From positions 17,224-81,223 of the forward strand of contig NZ_CABUOD010000022.1 of the NCBI RefSeq assembly GCF_902493135.1: a stretch of 64,000 bases of DNA, in the 5' to 3' direction. This document shows positions 26,628 to 35,127 of the stretch, one piece after another. Origin of the DNA: an uncultured Parabacteroides sp. Its GTDB lineage: Bacteria; Bacteroidota; Bacteroidia; Bacteroidales; Tannerellaceae. The position numbers were made by a program, and so were the translations under genes. The first letter of the stretch is position 1, and each line of letters starts with the position of its first letter. The notes beneath the pieces were generated by a model. That model searched no databases, was not told the DNA's origin, and worked only from the letters and a program-made list of their open reading frames with translations.

Positions 26628-27608
26628 ATGAAAAAGGAAGAGTCAGATCTGAAAATCATGGAAGAGATGGAAAGAAAAGAGTTGCAGGACAGATATATTC
26701 GCTTCGACTGGGCCATCAAGCGTCTATTGCGCCAGAAGGCCAACTTCGATGTGCTCGACGGTTTCCTGACCGTTATGCTGAACGAAGAAATCAAGATCGT
26801 CGAAATCCTCGAAAGCGAAGGCAACCAGGAAAGCGCCGACGACAAGTTCAACCGCGTCGACATCAAAGCCTTGAACAGCAAAGGTGAAATCATCCTCGTC
26901 GAAATCCAGAACACACGCGAATTGCATTACTTGGAACGCATTCTCTACGGTGTCGCCAAAGCCATCACCGAACATATCTCCATAGGTGAAGGCTACGAGA
27001 AAATCAAGAAAGTCTACTCCATCAGCATCCTCTATTTCGACATCGGTATCGGGACGGATTATATCTATCACGGCCAGAACCATTTCATCGGCGTGCATAC
27101 GGGCGACCACTTGCGTGTCAACATGCGCGAACGCGATGTCCTCGTCTCTCGCCTTCCCGCCGAAATCTTCCCCGAATATATCCTGGTCCGTGTAAACGAG
27201 TTCGACAAAGTAGCTCTCACCCCTTTGGACGAATGGATCGAATATCTGAAAGACGGCACGATCCGCCCCGACACGACCGCACCGGGACTGAAGGAAGCCC
27301 GCGAGAAGTTGAAATACTACTCGATGTCGCCCCAGGAACGCCTCATCTACGACCGCCATCTCGATGCCATCATGATCCAAAACGACGTGATCGACACGGC
27401 CAAATGGGAAGGGAGAATAGAAGGAATCGCCGAAGGTGAGGCAAAAGGAAAAGCAGAAGGCCTTGCTGAAGGTGAGGCGAAAGGGAAAGCGGAAGGCCTT
27501 GCCGAAGGTATGCGTCAAGTCGCTTCCAAGATGAAAAATACTGGGGTAGATATTGCTACTATAGTAAAATGCACCGGTTTAAGTGAAGAAATAATACTGT
27601 CTTTGTAA
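26628..27608 (+). CDS. Rpn/PDDEXK_2 family recombination-promoting nuclease (putative transposase family)
   Basis: About 326 residues from MKKEESDLKIMEEM; an upstream frame start at 26595 is possible. The PD-(D/E)XK core is seen in RYIRFDWAIKRLLRQKANFDVL, DDKFNRVDIKALNSKGEIILVEIQN (the D...E.Q catalytic pattern, about residues 75-95) and RILYGVAKAITEHI. The C-terminus has a 12-residue unit (AEGEAKGKAEGL) repeated twice, encoded by a 36-bp DNA duplication at about 27430-27505. Family members are DNA endonucleases linked to RecA-independent recombination. It stands alone between the two divergent arms of PUL1. Confidence 0.85.
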   Translation: MKKEESDLKIMEEMERKELQDRYIRFDWAIKRLLRQKANFDVLDGFLTVMLNEEIKIVEILESEGNQESADDKFNRVDIKALNSKGEIILVEIQNTRELHYLERILYGVAKAITEHISIGEGYEKIKKVYSISILYFDIGIGTDYIYHGQNHFIGVHTGDHLRVNMRERDVLVSRLPAEIFPEYILVRVNEFDKVALTPLDEWIEYLKDGTIRPDTTAPGLKEAREKLKYYSMSPQERLIYDRHLDAIMIQNDVIDTAKWEGRIEGIAEGEAKGKAEGLAEGEAKGKAEGLAEGMRQVASKMKNTGVDIATIVKCTGLSEEIILSL

Positions 27609-27681
27609 GGGAGAGTTACATTCGTTTCTCTATTTGTACGGAAAAGGTTCAGATATTAAGAAAATTAGCAACATCAAAATA

Positions 27682-27731
27682 ATGATTTGTCTGTTACTTT
27701 TGGCTTGATCCAAAAGTGACAGGTAAATCAT
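27682..27731. repeat. Palindromic extragenic hairpin
   Basis: A 22-nt arm beginning ATGATTTGTCTGTTACTTTT pairs with a mirror arm across CTTGAT, with a few mismatches. It lies 74 bp after the nuclease stop without a following T-run, so it may be an interspersed palindrome and not a terminator. Confidence 0.55.
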
Positions 27732-28010
27732 CATTTACGTTTCACTCCTGCCGGATTATGAGTATTTGCCCCAATGGTATCGTTTTTATGCTTCGATGTG
27801 TGCCTATATGAATATTCAAACATGAATTCTAAATAAATATGTTACTTATTAAACCAAATTTATATGTTATATAAAACAGAAATCATACAATATACTAATA
27901 TACAAACACTTAAAGCATTGCTAAAAACTCACCGTTGGAAGATTAGTGCATATCAAATGGATAAAATTATACATCCATGCACATTATTAACATCTAAATT
28001 TGCAGTGTCC
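27732..28010. other. AT-rich non-coding stretch upstream of the right SusC operator
   Basis: Strongly AT-rich with no open frame of note and no recognised site before the palindrome at 28011-28039. Confidence 0.4.
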
Positions 28011-28039
28011 TGATCGTAGTTCTTGAAGAACTCAGATCA
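28011..28039. promoter_or_regulatory. 29-bp palindrome upstream of right SusC
   Basis: TGATCGTAGTTCTT-G-AAGAACTCAGATCA, 14-nt arms with two mismatched positions. The core is identical in type to that at 25724-25744. It is centred 111 bp before the SusC ATG. Followed by TTTTGTGAAAAACACAA, similar to the left-arm leader. Confidence 0.65.
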
Positions 28040-28135
28040 AAACACACTTTTGTGAAAAACACAATAAAAACACACAAAGTGCCTATTTAGAGAAACGAGA
28101 ATTATTATCAATTTATTAATCAATCTGGTGTTATT

Positions 28136-31100
28136 ATGACAAAAGATTTTAAACGCTTTTATGTATCGAGAGCGATGTTCTTGGGAGCTTCCATGCTCTT
28201 AGCATCAATCGGGATGGTCTCGGCTAATCCTTCAACCGGTACGTTTGGTTCGGACGAACCCAATCCTGTTGTGGCTTCTCCTCAACAGGCAAAACACAGT
28301 ATCAAAGGTGTAGTAGAAGATGCACTTGGTCCTATCGCTGGAGCTAATGTCGTAGAAAAAGGTACGACTAATGGAACTATTACCGATATGGACGGTAATT
28401 TCTCTTTGGAAGTATCTCCTAATTCGATCCTTGTTGTTTCTTATATAGGATATAAGGATCAGGAAATCCCCGTAAACAATCAGACTTCGTTCAACATTAA
28501 ACTGGCTGAAGACTCACAGGCTTTGGATGAAGTTGTAGTTGTAGGTTACGGTACACAGAAAAAGGTTAACTTGTCAGGATCCGTATCGACTATCAACGTT
28601 GCTGAATTGACAGAAAGCCGCCCCATCACCAACGTCTCTCACGCATTGGCAGGTCTTGCAGCCGGTGTAAACGTACAAGGTACGGCCAATCAGCCGGGTA
28701 ATGATAATGCCTCCATCAAAGTGCGTGGTCAGGGTACACTGAATGACTCTGCTCCGTTAGTTATCATCGATGGCGTTGAAGCTGGCATCAACACTGTCAA
28801 CCCTCAGGATATTGAATCGATGACCGTTTTGAAAGATGCTGCCTCTTCCGCCATCTACGGTTCTCGTGCAGCCAATGGTGTCATTTTGATTACAACAAAG
28901 CAAGGCAAAGCCGGTTCTATCAAATTAGACTATAATGGTTACGTCTCATTTACCTCCCCGGAGATCCCAAGTTCTATGGATCCGGTATCAGATTATGCCA
29001 CTTACATGGAGTTGATCAACGAAGGATACGAAAACTCAGGGTTAAAGAAACAATTCTCGCAAGAGGTTATTGACGAATGGCGTGCCGATGGCGGAAAAGA
29101 TCCGCTCAGATATCCGAATACCAACTGGCTGGATGAAACATTCAAAAATTCGACTTCCCACAACCATGTGATTTCGATGAGCGGCGGTAGCGACAAGATT
29201 CGCTTCTATTCTTCATTCGGTTATCAGAAGAATCCAGGTGTCATGGAAAATACGGCATACGAGAAGTATAACGGGCGTGTCAACATCTCAGCCGATGTAA
29301 AACCGTGGTTGAACTTGGGTGCTCAGGTTAGCGGCTATGTATCGAATATGGATCCGGCTGCCAAATATACGGCTAATGATAAGAAAGACACATCTGTCGA
29401 TGATGTATTCACATATGCTTCAGCAACAACTCCCGGCATGGTATTCCGCGCACCGGACGGACGATACGGAGCCATGAATAACAGCGAGGATGATGCACAA
29501 GCTGCTGTGAATAACCCTTTGCGCCGCTTGAATCAAACGGCCGGCAATATCCGTAAAACCAATATGCGTTCCCGTTTCGTCGGCACTTTGAAACCTTTTG
29601 AAGGATTCTCAGTAACAGCTTCTTACTCATACGAGTTCGTAGACGAACAGCGGAGCAAAAAGCCTGTATTCATCGACGCTTGGAACTTCCGTGACGAAGT
29701 AATCACCTCTTCTACACGCGGGAAAACAAGTATCATGAACTATGACGGTAAAGTAGAACGCTTCTTCGGTGATGTTGTTGCACGCTATGAAAAACGTTTC
29801 CTGGATAATCGTTTAGGCATAAACGCCATGGTCGGGGCCAGCCAAGAAATGTATCGCAGCAAGAATTTCTCCGCTACTAAATATGATATGATCGACTTAA
29901 GCCTGAATGTGATCAATGCTGCCATTGGCGATGCGTCCGCTTCCGGTTCAAGTACAGAATGGGCCATGCGTTCTTTCTTCGGGCGCGTCAATCTGGACTG
30001 GGATAACAAATATTTGTTGGAAGTGAACCTTCGCTCAGACCAGTCATCCCGTTTCCTTTCCAATAACCGGACCGGTTATTTCCCCTCCGCCTCTGTCGCT
30101 TGGCGTATGGACCAGGAAGCATTCATGGAAGACTGGGTGGAAAAAGGTTTGAGCAATTTAAAACTGCGTCTTTCTTACGGTTCTTTAGGTAACAATTCTG
30201 TCGGCAACTATGACGCTCTCGCGACTTATGCCAACAAACCAAGTAGTGGAAGTGCTTTCAACTACACATTGAACAATGCCTTGGTATTGGGACTTGCACA
30301 AGCTCAATTGGCAAACCCGAACCTGACTTGGGAATCTACCTACATGACCAACGTCGGCATCGACTTCGGATTGGTTAACAATAAACTTACCGGTACGATC
30401 GATTATTTCAATAAAAAGACAAAAGACATCTTGATCAACCTGCCGGCTCCCGACGTACATGGAACGGCTTCCATCCCTAAACAGAACAGCGCTACTGTTA
30501 CGAACCAGGGTATTGAAATGACACTTGGCTGGCAAGATAAGATCGGAGACTTTTCTTATGGAGTGAACGGAAACTTTACATACGTAAAGAATATGGTAAA
30601 CAAATTCAAAGGGAAAGAGAAAGGCGGTCAGTCTATTGACGGAGCTAACTTAATCTGGGAAGGGCATTCGATCAACTCCCAATACCTGCTGCGCGTAGAC
30701 CGTATCATACAGACAGATGCTGATCTGGCACTTGTACAACAGATGATCGACAATGCACCGGTAGACGATAAAGGCAAAAAAGTCAATCCGTTTGCTGCAT
30801 TCGGGACACCTCAAAAAGGAGATTTACTGTACAAAGACATCAATGGAGACGGTATCATCGATATGGATGACCGCGAAATCGTCAGCGACGGCCCGAATCC
30901 GAAATTCCAATTCGGTTTGAACCTGAATGCTGCTTACAAAGGTTTCGACTTCTCCGTCCTGTTCCAAGGACAAGCAGGAGTAAAGACATATTGGCAACAC
31001 GATTTAGCCAACACTTCATCCGTTCGTTTCGGATACCAGTTGAACAAAGAAGTGGCAGAAGGCCGTTGGACAGAAGGCCGTACGGACGCTACTTATCCGC

Positions 31101-31369
31101 GTTTACTTCAGTCCCAAAATGAAATCAACAAGCAGAGAAGTGATTTCTACCTGTCAAACAAAGCGTATTTGAAGATTCGCAACATCCAGTTAGGCTATAC
31201 CCTGCCAAAGTCCGTTACAGATAAGATGCAATTGGAAAGACTCCGTTTCTACGGTAGTTTGGAGAATTTCTTCACATTCACGTCATACAGAGGTCTTGAT
31301 CCGGAAATCAGCGGTTTAGGTTATCCGGCTATGAAATCAGCTGTATTAGGTATTAATGTCACCTTTTAA
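28136..31369 (+). CDS. SusC/RagA-like TonB-dependent transporter (PUL1 right arm)
   Basis: 1077 residues. The start MTKDFKRFYVSRAMFLGAS has a signal peptide. The regulatory-like domain (KGVVEDALGPIAGANVVEKG), the plug (DEVVVVGYGTQKKVNLSGSV, IYGSRAANGVILITTKQG) and a barrel ending AVLGINVTF are all present. It imports glycan fragments with its SusD partner, 14 bp downstream. The N-terminal domain is almost the same as in the left-arm SusC and in the PUL2 SusC, while the barrel diverges. Transcription likely depends on the palindrome at 28011-28039. Confidence 0.95.
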   Translation: MTKDFKRFYVSRAMFLGASMLLASIGMVSANPSTGTFGSDEPNPVVASPQQAKHSIKGVVEDALGPIAGANVVEKGTTNGTITDMDGNFSLEVSPNSILVVSYIGYKDQEIPVNNQTSFNIKLAEDSQALDEVVVVGYGTQKKVNLSGSVSTINVAELTESRPITNVSHALAGLAAGVNVQGTANQPGNDNASIKVRGQGTLNDSAPLVIIDGVEAGINTVNPQDIESMTVLKDAASSAIYGSRAANGVILITTKQGKAGSIKLDYNGYVSFTSPEIPSSMDPVSDYATYMELINEGYENSGLKKQFSQEVIDEWRADGGKDPLRYPNTNWLDETFKNSTSHNHVISMSGGSDKIRFYSSFGYQKNPGVMENTAYEKYNGRVNISADVKPWLNLGAQVSGYVSNMDPAAKYTANDKKDTSVDDVFTYASATTPGMVFRAPDGRYGAMNNSEDDAQAAVNNPLRRLNQTAGNIRKTNMRSRFVGTLKPFEGFSVTASYSYEFVDEQRSKKPVFIDAWNFRDEVITSSTRGKTSIMNYDGKVERFFGDVVARYEKRFLDNRLGINAMVGASQEMYRSKNFSATKYDMIDLSLNVINAAIGDASASGSSTEWAMRSFFGRVNLDWDNKYLLEVNLRSDQSSRFLSNNRTGYFPSASVAWRMDQEAFMEDWVEKGLSNLKLRLSYGSLGNNSVGNYDALATYANKPSSGSAFNYTLNNALVLGLAQAQLANPNLTWESTYMTNVGIDFGLVNNKLTGTIDYFNKKTKDILINLPAPDVHGTASIPKQNSATVTNQGIEMTLGWQDKIGDFSYGVNGNFTYVKNMVNKFKGKEKGGQSIDGANLIWEGHSINSQYLLRVDRIIQTDADLALVQQMIDNAPVDDKGKKVNPFAAFGTPQKGDLLYKDINGDGIIDMDDREIVSDGPNPKFQFGLNLNAAYKGFDFSVLFQGQAGVKTYWQHDLANTSSVRFGYQLNKEVAEGRWTEGRTDATYPRLLQSQNEINKQRSDFYLSNKAYLKIRNIQLGYTLPKSVTDKMQLERLRFYGSLENFFTFTSYRGLDPEISGLGYPAMKSAVLGINVTF

Positions 31370-31383
31370 TTGAATCAAACATC

Positions 31384-33099
31384 ATGAACAAGTATAAATT
31401 ATTTTTCACTTGCGCTGCTTCGTTTTTATTCATGAGCAGTTGCTATGACCTGGATCGTTATCCGGAAGACCAAATGAGTGCCGGGACTTTCTTCCAGACA
31501 CAGGATCACGCCGATCAGGCAATGATGGGCGTTTACAGCCAGATGACGCATGACGATGTATTCGGCCGCCAATTCGGTTTCGACTGTTTAGGTGGTGTAG
31601 GAGCCGGATATGACGCTCCTTCCTATCCGAATATCGGCCGCGGAACTTACACAACGACAGAAGGTGCCGTCGGCAATAAGTTCAAACAATTGTATGAAGG
31701 TGTCGCACGTGCGAATATCGTCTTGCAGAATGTGGACAAATGCGATATGTCGGATGAATTGAAAAGTCGTTACAAATCGGAAGCTCGTTTCATGCGTGGC
31801 CTCTATTACTTCACTTTGCTCGATTTCTGGGGCGGCGTTCCTATCTATGACGAAAAGACAATCGTAGCGGAAGATTTCTCCAACATGATGAACCCGAGAA
31901 GCTCAGCCGACGAAGTGCGTAAGTTCATCATCCAGGATATGGATGACGCCATCGCCCACCTGCCGGCTAAATGGGACGACACGAACAAAGGCCGTGCCAC
32001 ATCCGGGGCTGCAATGGCATTGAAAGGGAAAGTGCTTCTTTATAACAAACAGTATCAGGAAGCTGCCACATGCTTTGAAAGTGTTATAAACAGTGGCGAA
32101 TATGCTTTATATTCCGATTATGCCAACCTGTTCAAACCGGGTGGTGATGAAAGTTCCGAAATGATTTTCGCCATCCAGAATATTGGCGGTGTCGGTACAG
32201 ACTTCGGTATGCCTACCACCTTCTATATGGGAAGCCGTGCTTCTTACGGAAGTTGCTGGAACAATGTAATGGCTGCCACTGATTTCGTAGACTCTTATGA
32301 ATGGACTGATGGTCATCCGTTCGATTGGAACGAAGTGATTCCCGGGTTCAACGAAAGCGACGATGTGAAGAAAGAGACATTCTATGCCACTCTGAACAAA
32401 GGATTGAACCAAGTGGAAACTTATCCGGCAGCCAAAGACAAATTATTGGACATGTACAGCAAACGAGACCCACGTATGATGGCTACTATCATCCTGCCAT
32501 ACACGACTTATAAGGGTTGGTACGCCAACGCTCCAATGGATACCGAATATATTATTACTGCAAAATCCGGACAAGCAAACGAAAAGAACGGTTTTATCCG
32601 CGTCAACGGAAACTACGAAATGTATTTGTGGCGCAAGTTCGTCGCCGAATACGATATGGACGGAGCCATCAACAACCGTGCCGATACACCGATAAACTTT
32701 CCGTTGATCCGCTATGCCGACGTTCTGTTAATGTTGGCAGAATGCTACAACCAGACAGACCAGCAGACCAAAGCAGTAGATCTGATCAACCAGGTTCGTG
32801 CACGTGTTGGTATGCCTGGGCTCAACAGTGGTCCAAGCTATTTGAAAGCGACAACCAAAGACGAAGTATTCAAGCGTATCAGACATGAACGTGCCGTCGA
32901 ATTGGCAGGTGAAGGTCATAGTTTCAGCGACATGAAACGTTGGGGACTGCTCGAATCCTTGGCTGGCAAAGTAAAAGGTTTCACCGGACAGTTCTATTAT
33001 AACCGCGTCGTTCAGGCACGCGACTATCTGTGGCCGATTCCGAACAGCGAAACAGAAAAGAATCCGAGTCTGAAAGAAAATCAGAATCCAGGATGGTAA
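31384..33099 (+). CDS. SusD/RagB-like glycan-binding lipoprotein (PUL1 right arm)
   Basis: 571 residues with lipobox Cys in MNKYKLFFTCAASFLFMSSC. SusD hallmarks: YKSEARFMRGLYYFTLLDFWGGVPIY, then INFPLIRYADVLLMLAECYNQ and RIRHERAVELAGEGHSFSDMKRWG near the C-terminus. It is the surface partner of the SusC 14 bp upstream and is followed by a terminator. It is a homologue of the left-arm SusD. Confidence 0.95.
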   Translation: MNKYKLFFTCAASFLFMSSCYDLDRYPEDQMSAGTFFQTQDHADQAMMGVYSQMTHDDVFGRQFGFDCLGGVGAGYDAPSYPNIGRGTYTTTEGAVGNKFKQLYEGVARANIVLQNVDKCDMSDELKSRYKSEARFMRGLYYFTLLDFWGGVPIYDEKTIVAEDFSNMMNPRSSADEVRKFIIQDMDDAIAHLPAKWDDTNKGRATSGAAMALKGKVLLYNKQYQEAATCFESVINSGEYALYSDYANLFKPGGDESSEMIFAIQNIGGVGTDFGMPTTFYMGSRASYGSCWNNVMAATDFVDSYEWTDGHPFDWNEVIPGFNESDDVKKETFYATLNKGLNQVETYPAAKDKLLDMYSKRDPRMMATIILPYTTYKGWYANAPMDTEYIITAKSGQANEKNGFIRVNGNYEMYLWRKFVAEYDMDGAINNRADTPINFPLIRYADVLLMLAECYNQTDQQTKAVDLINQVRARVGMPGLNSGPSYLKATTKDEVFKRIRHERAVELAGEGHSFSDMKRWGLLESLAGKVKGFTGQFYYNRVVQARDYLWPIPNSETEKNPSLKENQNPGW

Positions 33100-33120
33100 T
33101 CATCTACCATTAAACAAATA

Positions 33121-33150
33121 AAAGGGCAGACTGTTATGTCTGTCCTTTTT
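33121..33150 (+). terminator. Terminator of the right SusC-SusD operon
   Basis: AAAGGGCAGAC and GTCTGTCCTTT pair across TGTTAT with one G-U, followed by a T-run. The left arm has a terminator at the same place in its layout. Confidence 0.85.
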
Positions 33151-33153
33151 CAT

Positions 33154-33161
33154 TATATTTG
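33154..33161 (+). promoter_or_regulatory. -7 box TATATTTG of the right lyase-sulfatase operon
   Basis: TATATTTG matches TAnnTTTG, immediately after the terminator and 36 bp before the lyase ATG. Confidence 0.65.
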
Positions 33162-33197
33162 TAATCTATATGCTTCAATCGGAAAAAGGGACTATAT

Positions 33198-35123
33198 ATG
33201 AAAAAAGTTTTTTATATCATTTTATTATTATTATGCCTCGGTACTGTTTCTGCCCAAGACAGCCTTTTAGAGAACAGTGTCTCTAAAGAGGAACTATTTT
33301 CAATATTAGCTGCAGATGAACATTGGATCTCATACCCATCTTATCAGAACCGGGAAAAGTGGGAACATATAGCCACACCGGAAATCAGGCAGAATATCAT
33401 ATCTGATGGAGAGAAAGCACTTTCCCATATTTGGAAACCGGATTTGGCGACGGATTATCTGGCCTACAAACGTACTGGAGAAATCTTGACCGGTCGTGAA
33501 AACCATATGGCATTAATATCTCTCACCTTAGCCGAGTTAGTAGAAGGCAAAGGACGTTTTATGGATGCCATCATCAACGGGGCATGGTTTTTATGCGAGA
33601 CTTCCTGGGTACATTCGGCGCACGCTTATTTCCAGAAAGACCAGTCAGGCCTGCCGGATCCGGACGAACCGACTGTTGAACTTGTTGTAGCCGATATCGG
33701 TGCGCAAATGGCTTGGACCTATCACTTTTTTAAAGAAGAATTCGATAAAGTCAGCCCGCTTATATCCAAAAGAATAAAAAAGACTGTCATAGAACGATTG
33801 ATCGATCCTTATTTTTCCCGTACCGATTATTGGTGGATGGGGCTACATGGAGAAAAAAATGTAAATAACTGGAACATTTGGATCAATTATAATGTATTGC
33901 AAGCCGTCATGCTATTGGATGACGATCGACGCCAAAAGACTGAACACGTATACCAGTTGATGCGCTCAGTCGATCGTTACATCGACGTGCAGCATGAGGA
34001 TGGGGCTTGCGAAGAAGGTCCGACCTATTGGGGACATGCCGGAGCTAATTTAGTAAAATTCCTGGACCTGCTATATCGTATTACCGATGGAAGCATTAAT
34101 ATTTTCAATCAGGAAAAGATACAAAATATAGGGAAATACATCTATCGCGTCCATATTTACAACCGGTATTTTGTAAACTTTTCAGATGCCGGAGCGGTCT
34201 GCAACATCAATTCCGGAGCGGTTTACCACTATGGCAAATGTATCGATGATCCTGTCATGACTGGTTTTGCCTCTGATTTTGCCAGAATCAGCAACTGGGC
34301 AACCACACTTCACCGGGGAAGTATTTTCGCAAGGGTTTTGGACGATATTGTCATGTCAAAAGAGATTTTGAAGGGAAAAGGTCGCGACATCGACTTCCTT
34401 TCTTATTATTTCAAAGACTCCGAACTTTGTGTCGCCAGGGATGGAAAGAAATTAAATGCAGGATTCTTTTTTGCCGCACACGGAAGCCACAACAATGTAC
34501 CGCACAATCATAATGATGTCGGTAGCTGCATGCTTTATTATAACGGTTTGCCAGTCCTAATCGATGTCGGTGTCGGACGTTATACTCGCAAAACATTCAG
34601 TTCTGAACGATATTCAATCTGGACCATGCAGTCCTGCTATCACAATCTGCCGACCATAAACGGCAATGACCAGCATAACGGAGAAAAATTCAAAGCAACT
34701 GATGTACATTTCAAAGATACCAAACAAAACGCCTGTTTTTCTGCAGACATTACGAATGCTTATGCAGCAGAAGCAAATATTAAATCCTGGATTAGAACGT
34801 ATCAGCTAAAACGTAAAAAAGAATTTATTATTTCCGATAGTTGGTCGTTAAATAAAACAACAGGAGAAACAGTTCTAAACTTTATGACGGCCTGTGATAT
34901 AGAAGAACAAGACGGTTCACTATTCCTGAAAAGAGACGATATGAGCATACAGATCGTGTACGACAAAAAGCAACTGTCTCCAACAATAGAGACTATCAAA
35001 ATTAATGACAGTTCCCTATTGTCTTCATGGACAAGCGGAGTACTTTACAGAATCCGTTTTTTTATAATCAATCCGCAACAAAAAGGCAAATGCAAAATAT
35101 CATTACGTCCTATAAATCAATAA
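33198..35123 (+). CDS. Heparinase II/III-like polysaccharide lyase (PUL1 right arm)
   Basis: 641 residues, signal peptide MKKVFYIILLLLCLGTVSA. The same architecture as the left-arm lyase: EDGACEEGPTYWGHAGAN in the toroid and VPHNHNDVGSCMLYYNGLPV plus DVGVGRYTRKTFSSERYS in the sandwich. The two proteins share long conserved strings (KTFSSERYSIWTMQS) but differ widely elsewhere, so they are old paralogues with likely different cleavage sites. The sulfatase starts 4 bp after its stop, suggesting the lyase acts on, or next to, sulfated residues. Confidence 0.88.
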   Translation: MKKVFYIILLLLCLGTVSAQDSLLENSVSKEELFSILAADEHWISYPSYQNREKWEHIATPEIRQNIISDGEKALSHIWKPDLATDYLAYKRTGEILTGRENHMALISLTLAELVEGKGRFMDAIINGAWFLCETSWVHSAHAYFQKDQSGLPDPDEPTVELVVADIGAQMAWTYHFFKEEFDKVSPLISKRIKKTVIERLIDPYFSRTDYWWMGLHGEKNVNNWNIWINYNVLQAVMLLDDDRRQKTEHVYQLMRSVDRYIDVQHEDGACEEGPTYWGHAGANLVKFLDLLYRITDGSINIFNQEKIQNIGKYIYRVHIYNRYFVNFSDAGAVCNINSGAVYHYGKCIDDPVMTGFASDFARISNWATTLHRGSIFARVLDDIVMSKEILKGKGRDIDFLSYYFKDSELCVARDGKKLNAGFFFAAHGSHNNVPHNHNDVGSCMLYYNGLPVLIDVGVGRYTRKTFSSERYSIWTMQSCYHNLPTINGNDQHNGEKFKATDVHFKDTKQNACFSADITNAYAAEANIKSWIRTYQLKRKKEFIISDSWSLNKTTGETVLNFMTACDIEEQDGSLFLKRDDMSIQIVYDKKQLSPTIETIKINDSSLLSSWTSGVLYRIRFFIINPQQKGKCKISLRPINQ

Positions 35124-35127
35124 ACAT

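Noticed and set aside
33094..33150. A third copy of the PUL1 regulator boxes upstream of the right lyase
   Set aside because: ATTAAACAAAT and TGTCTGTCC resemble the boxes, but the second is part of the terminator stem and the distance to the -7 box does not match the other two promoters.
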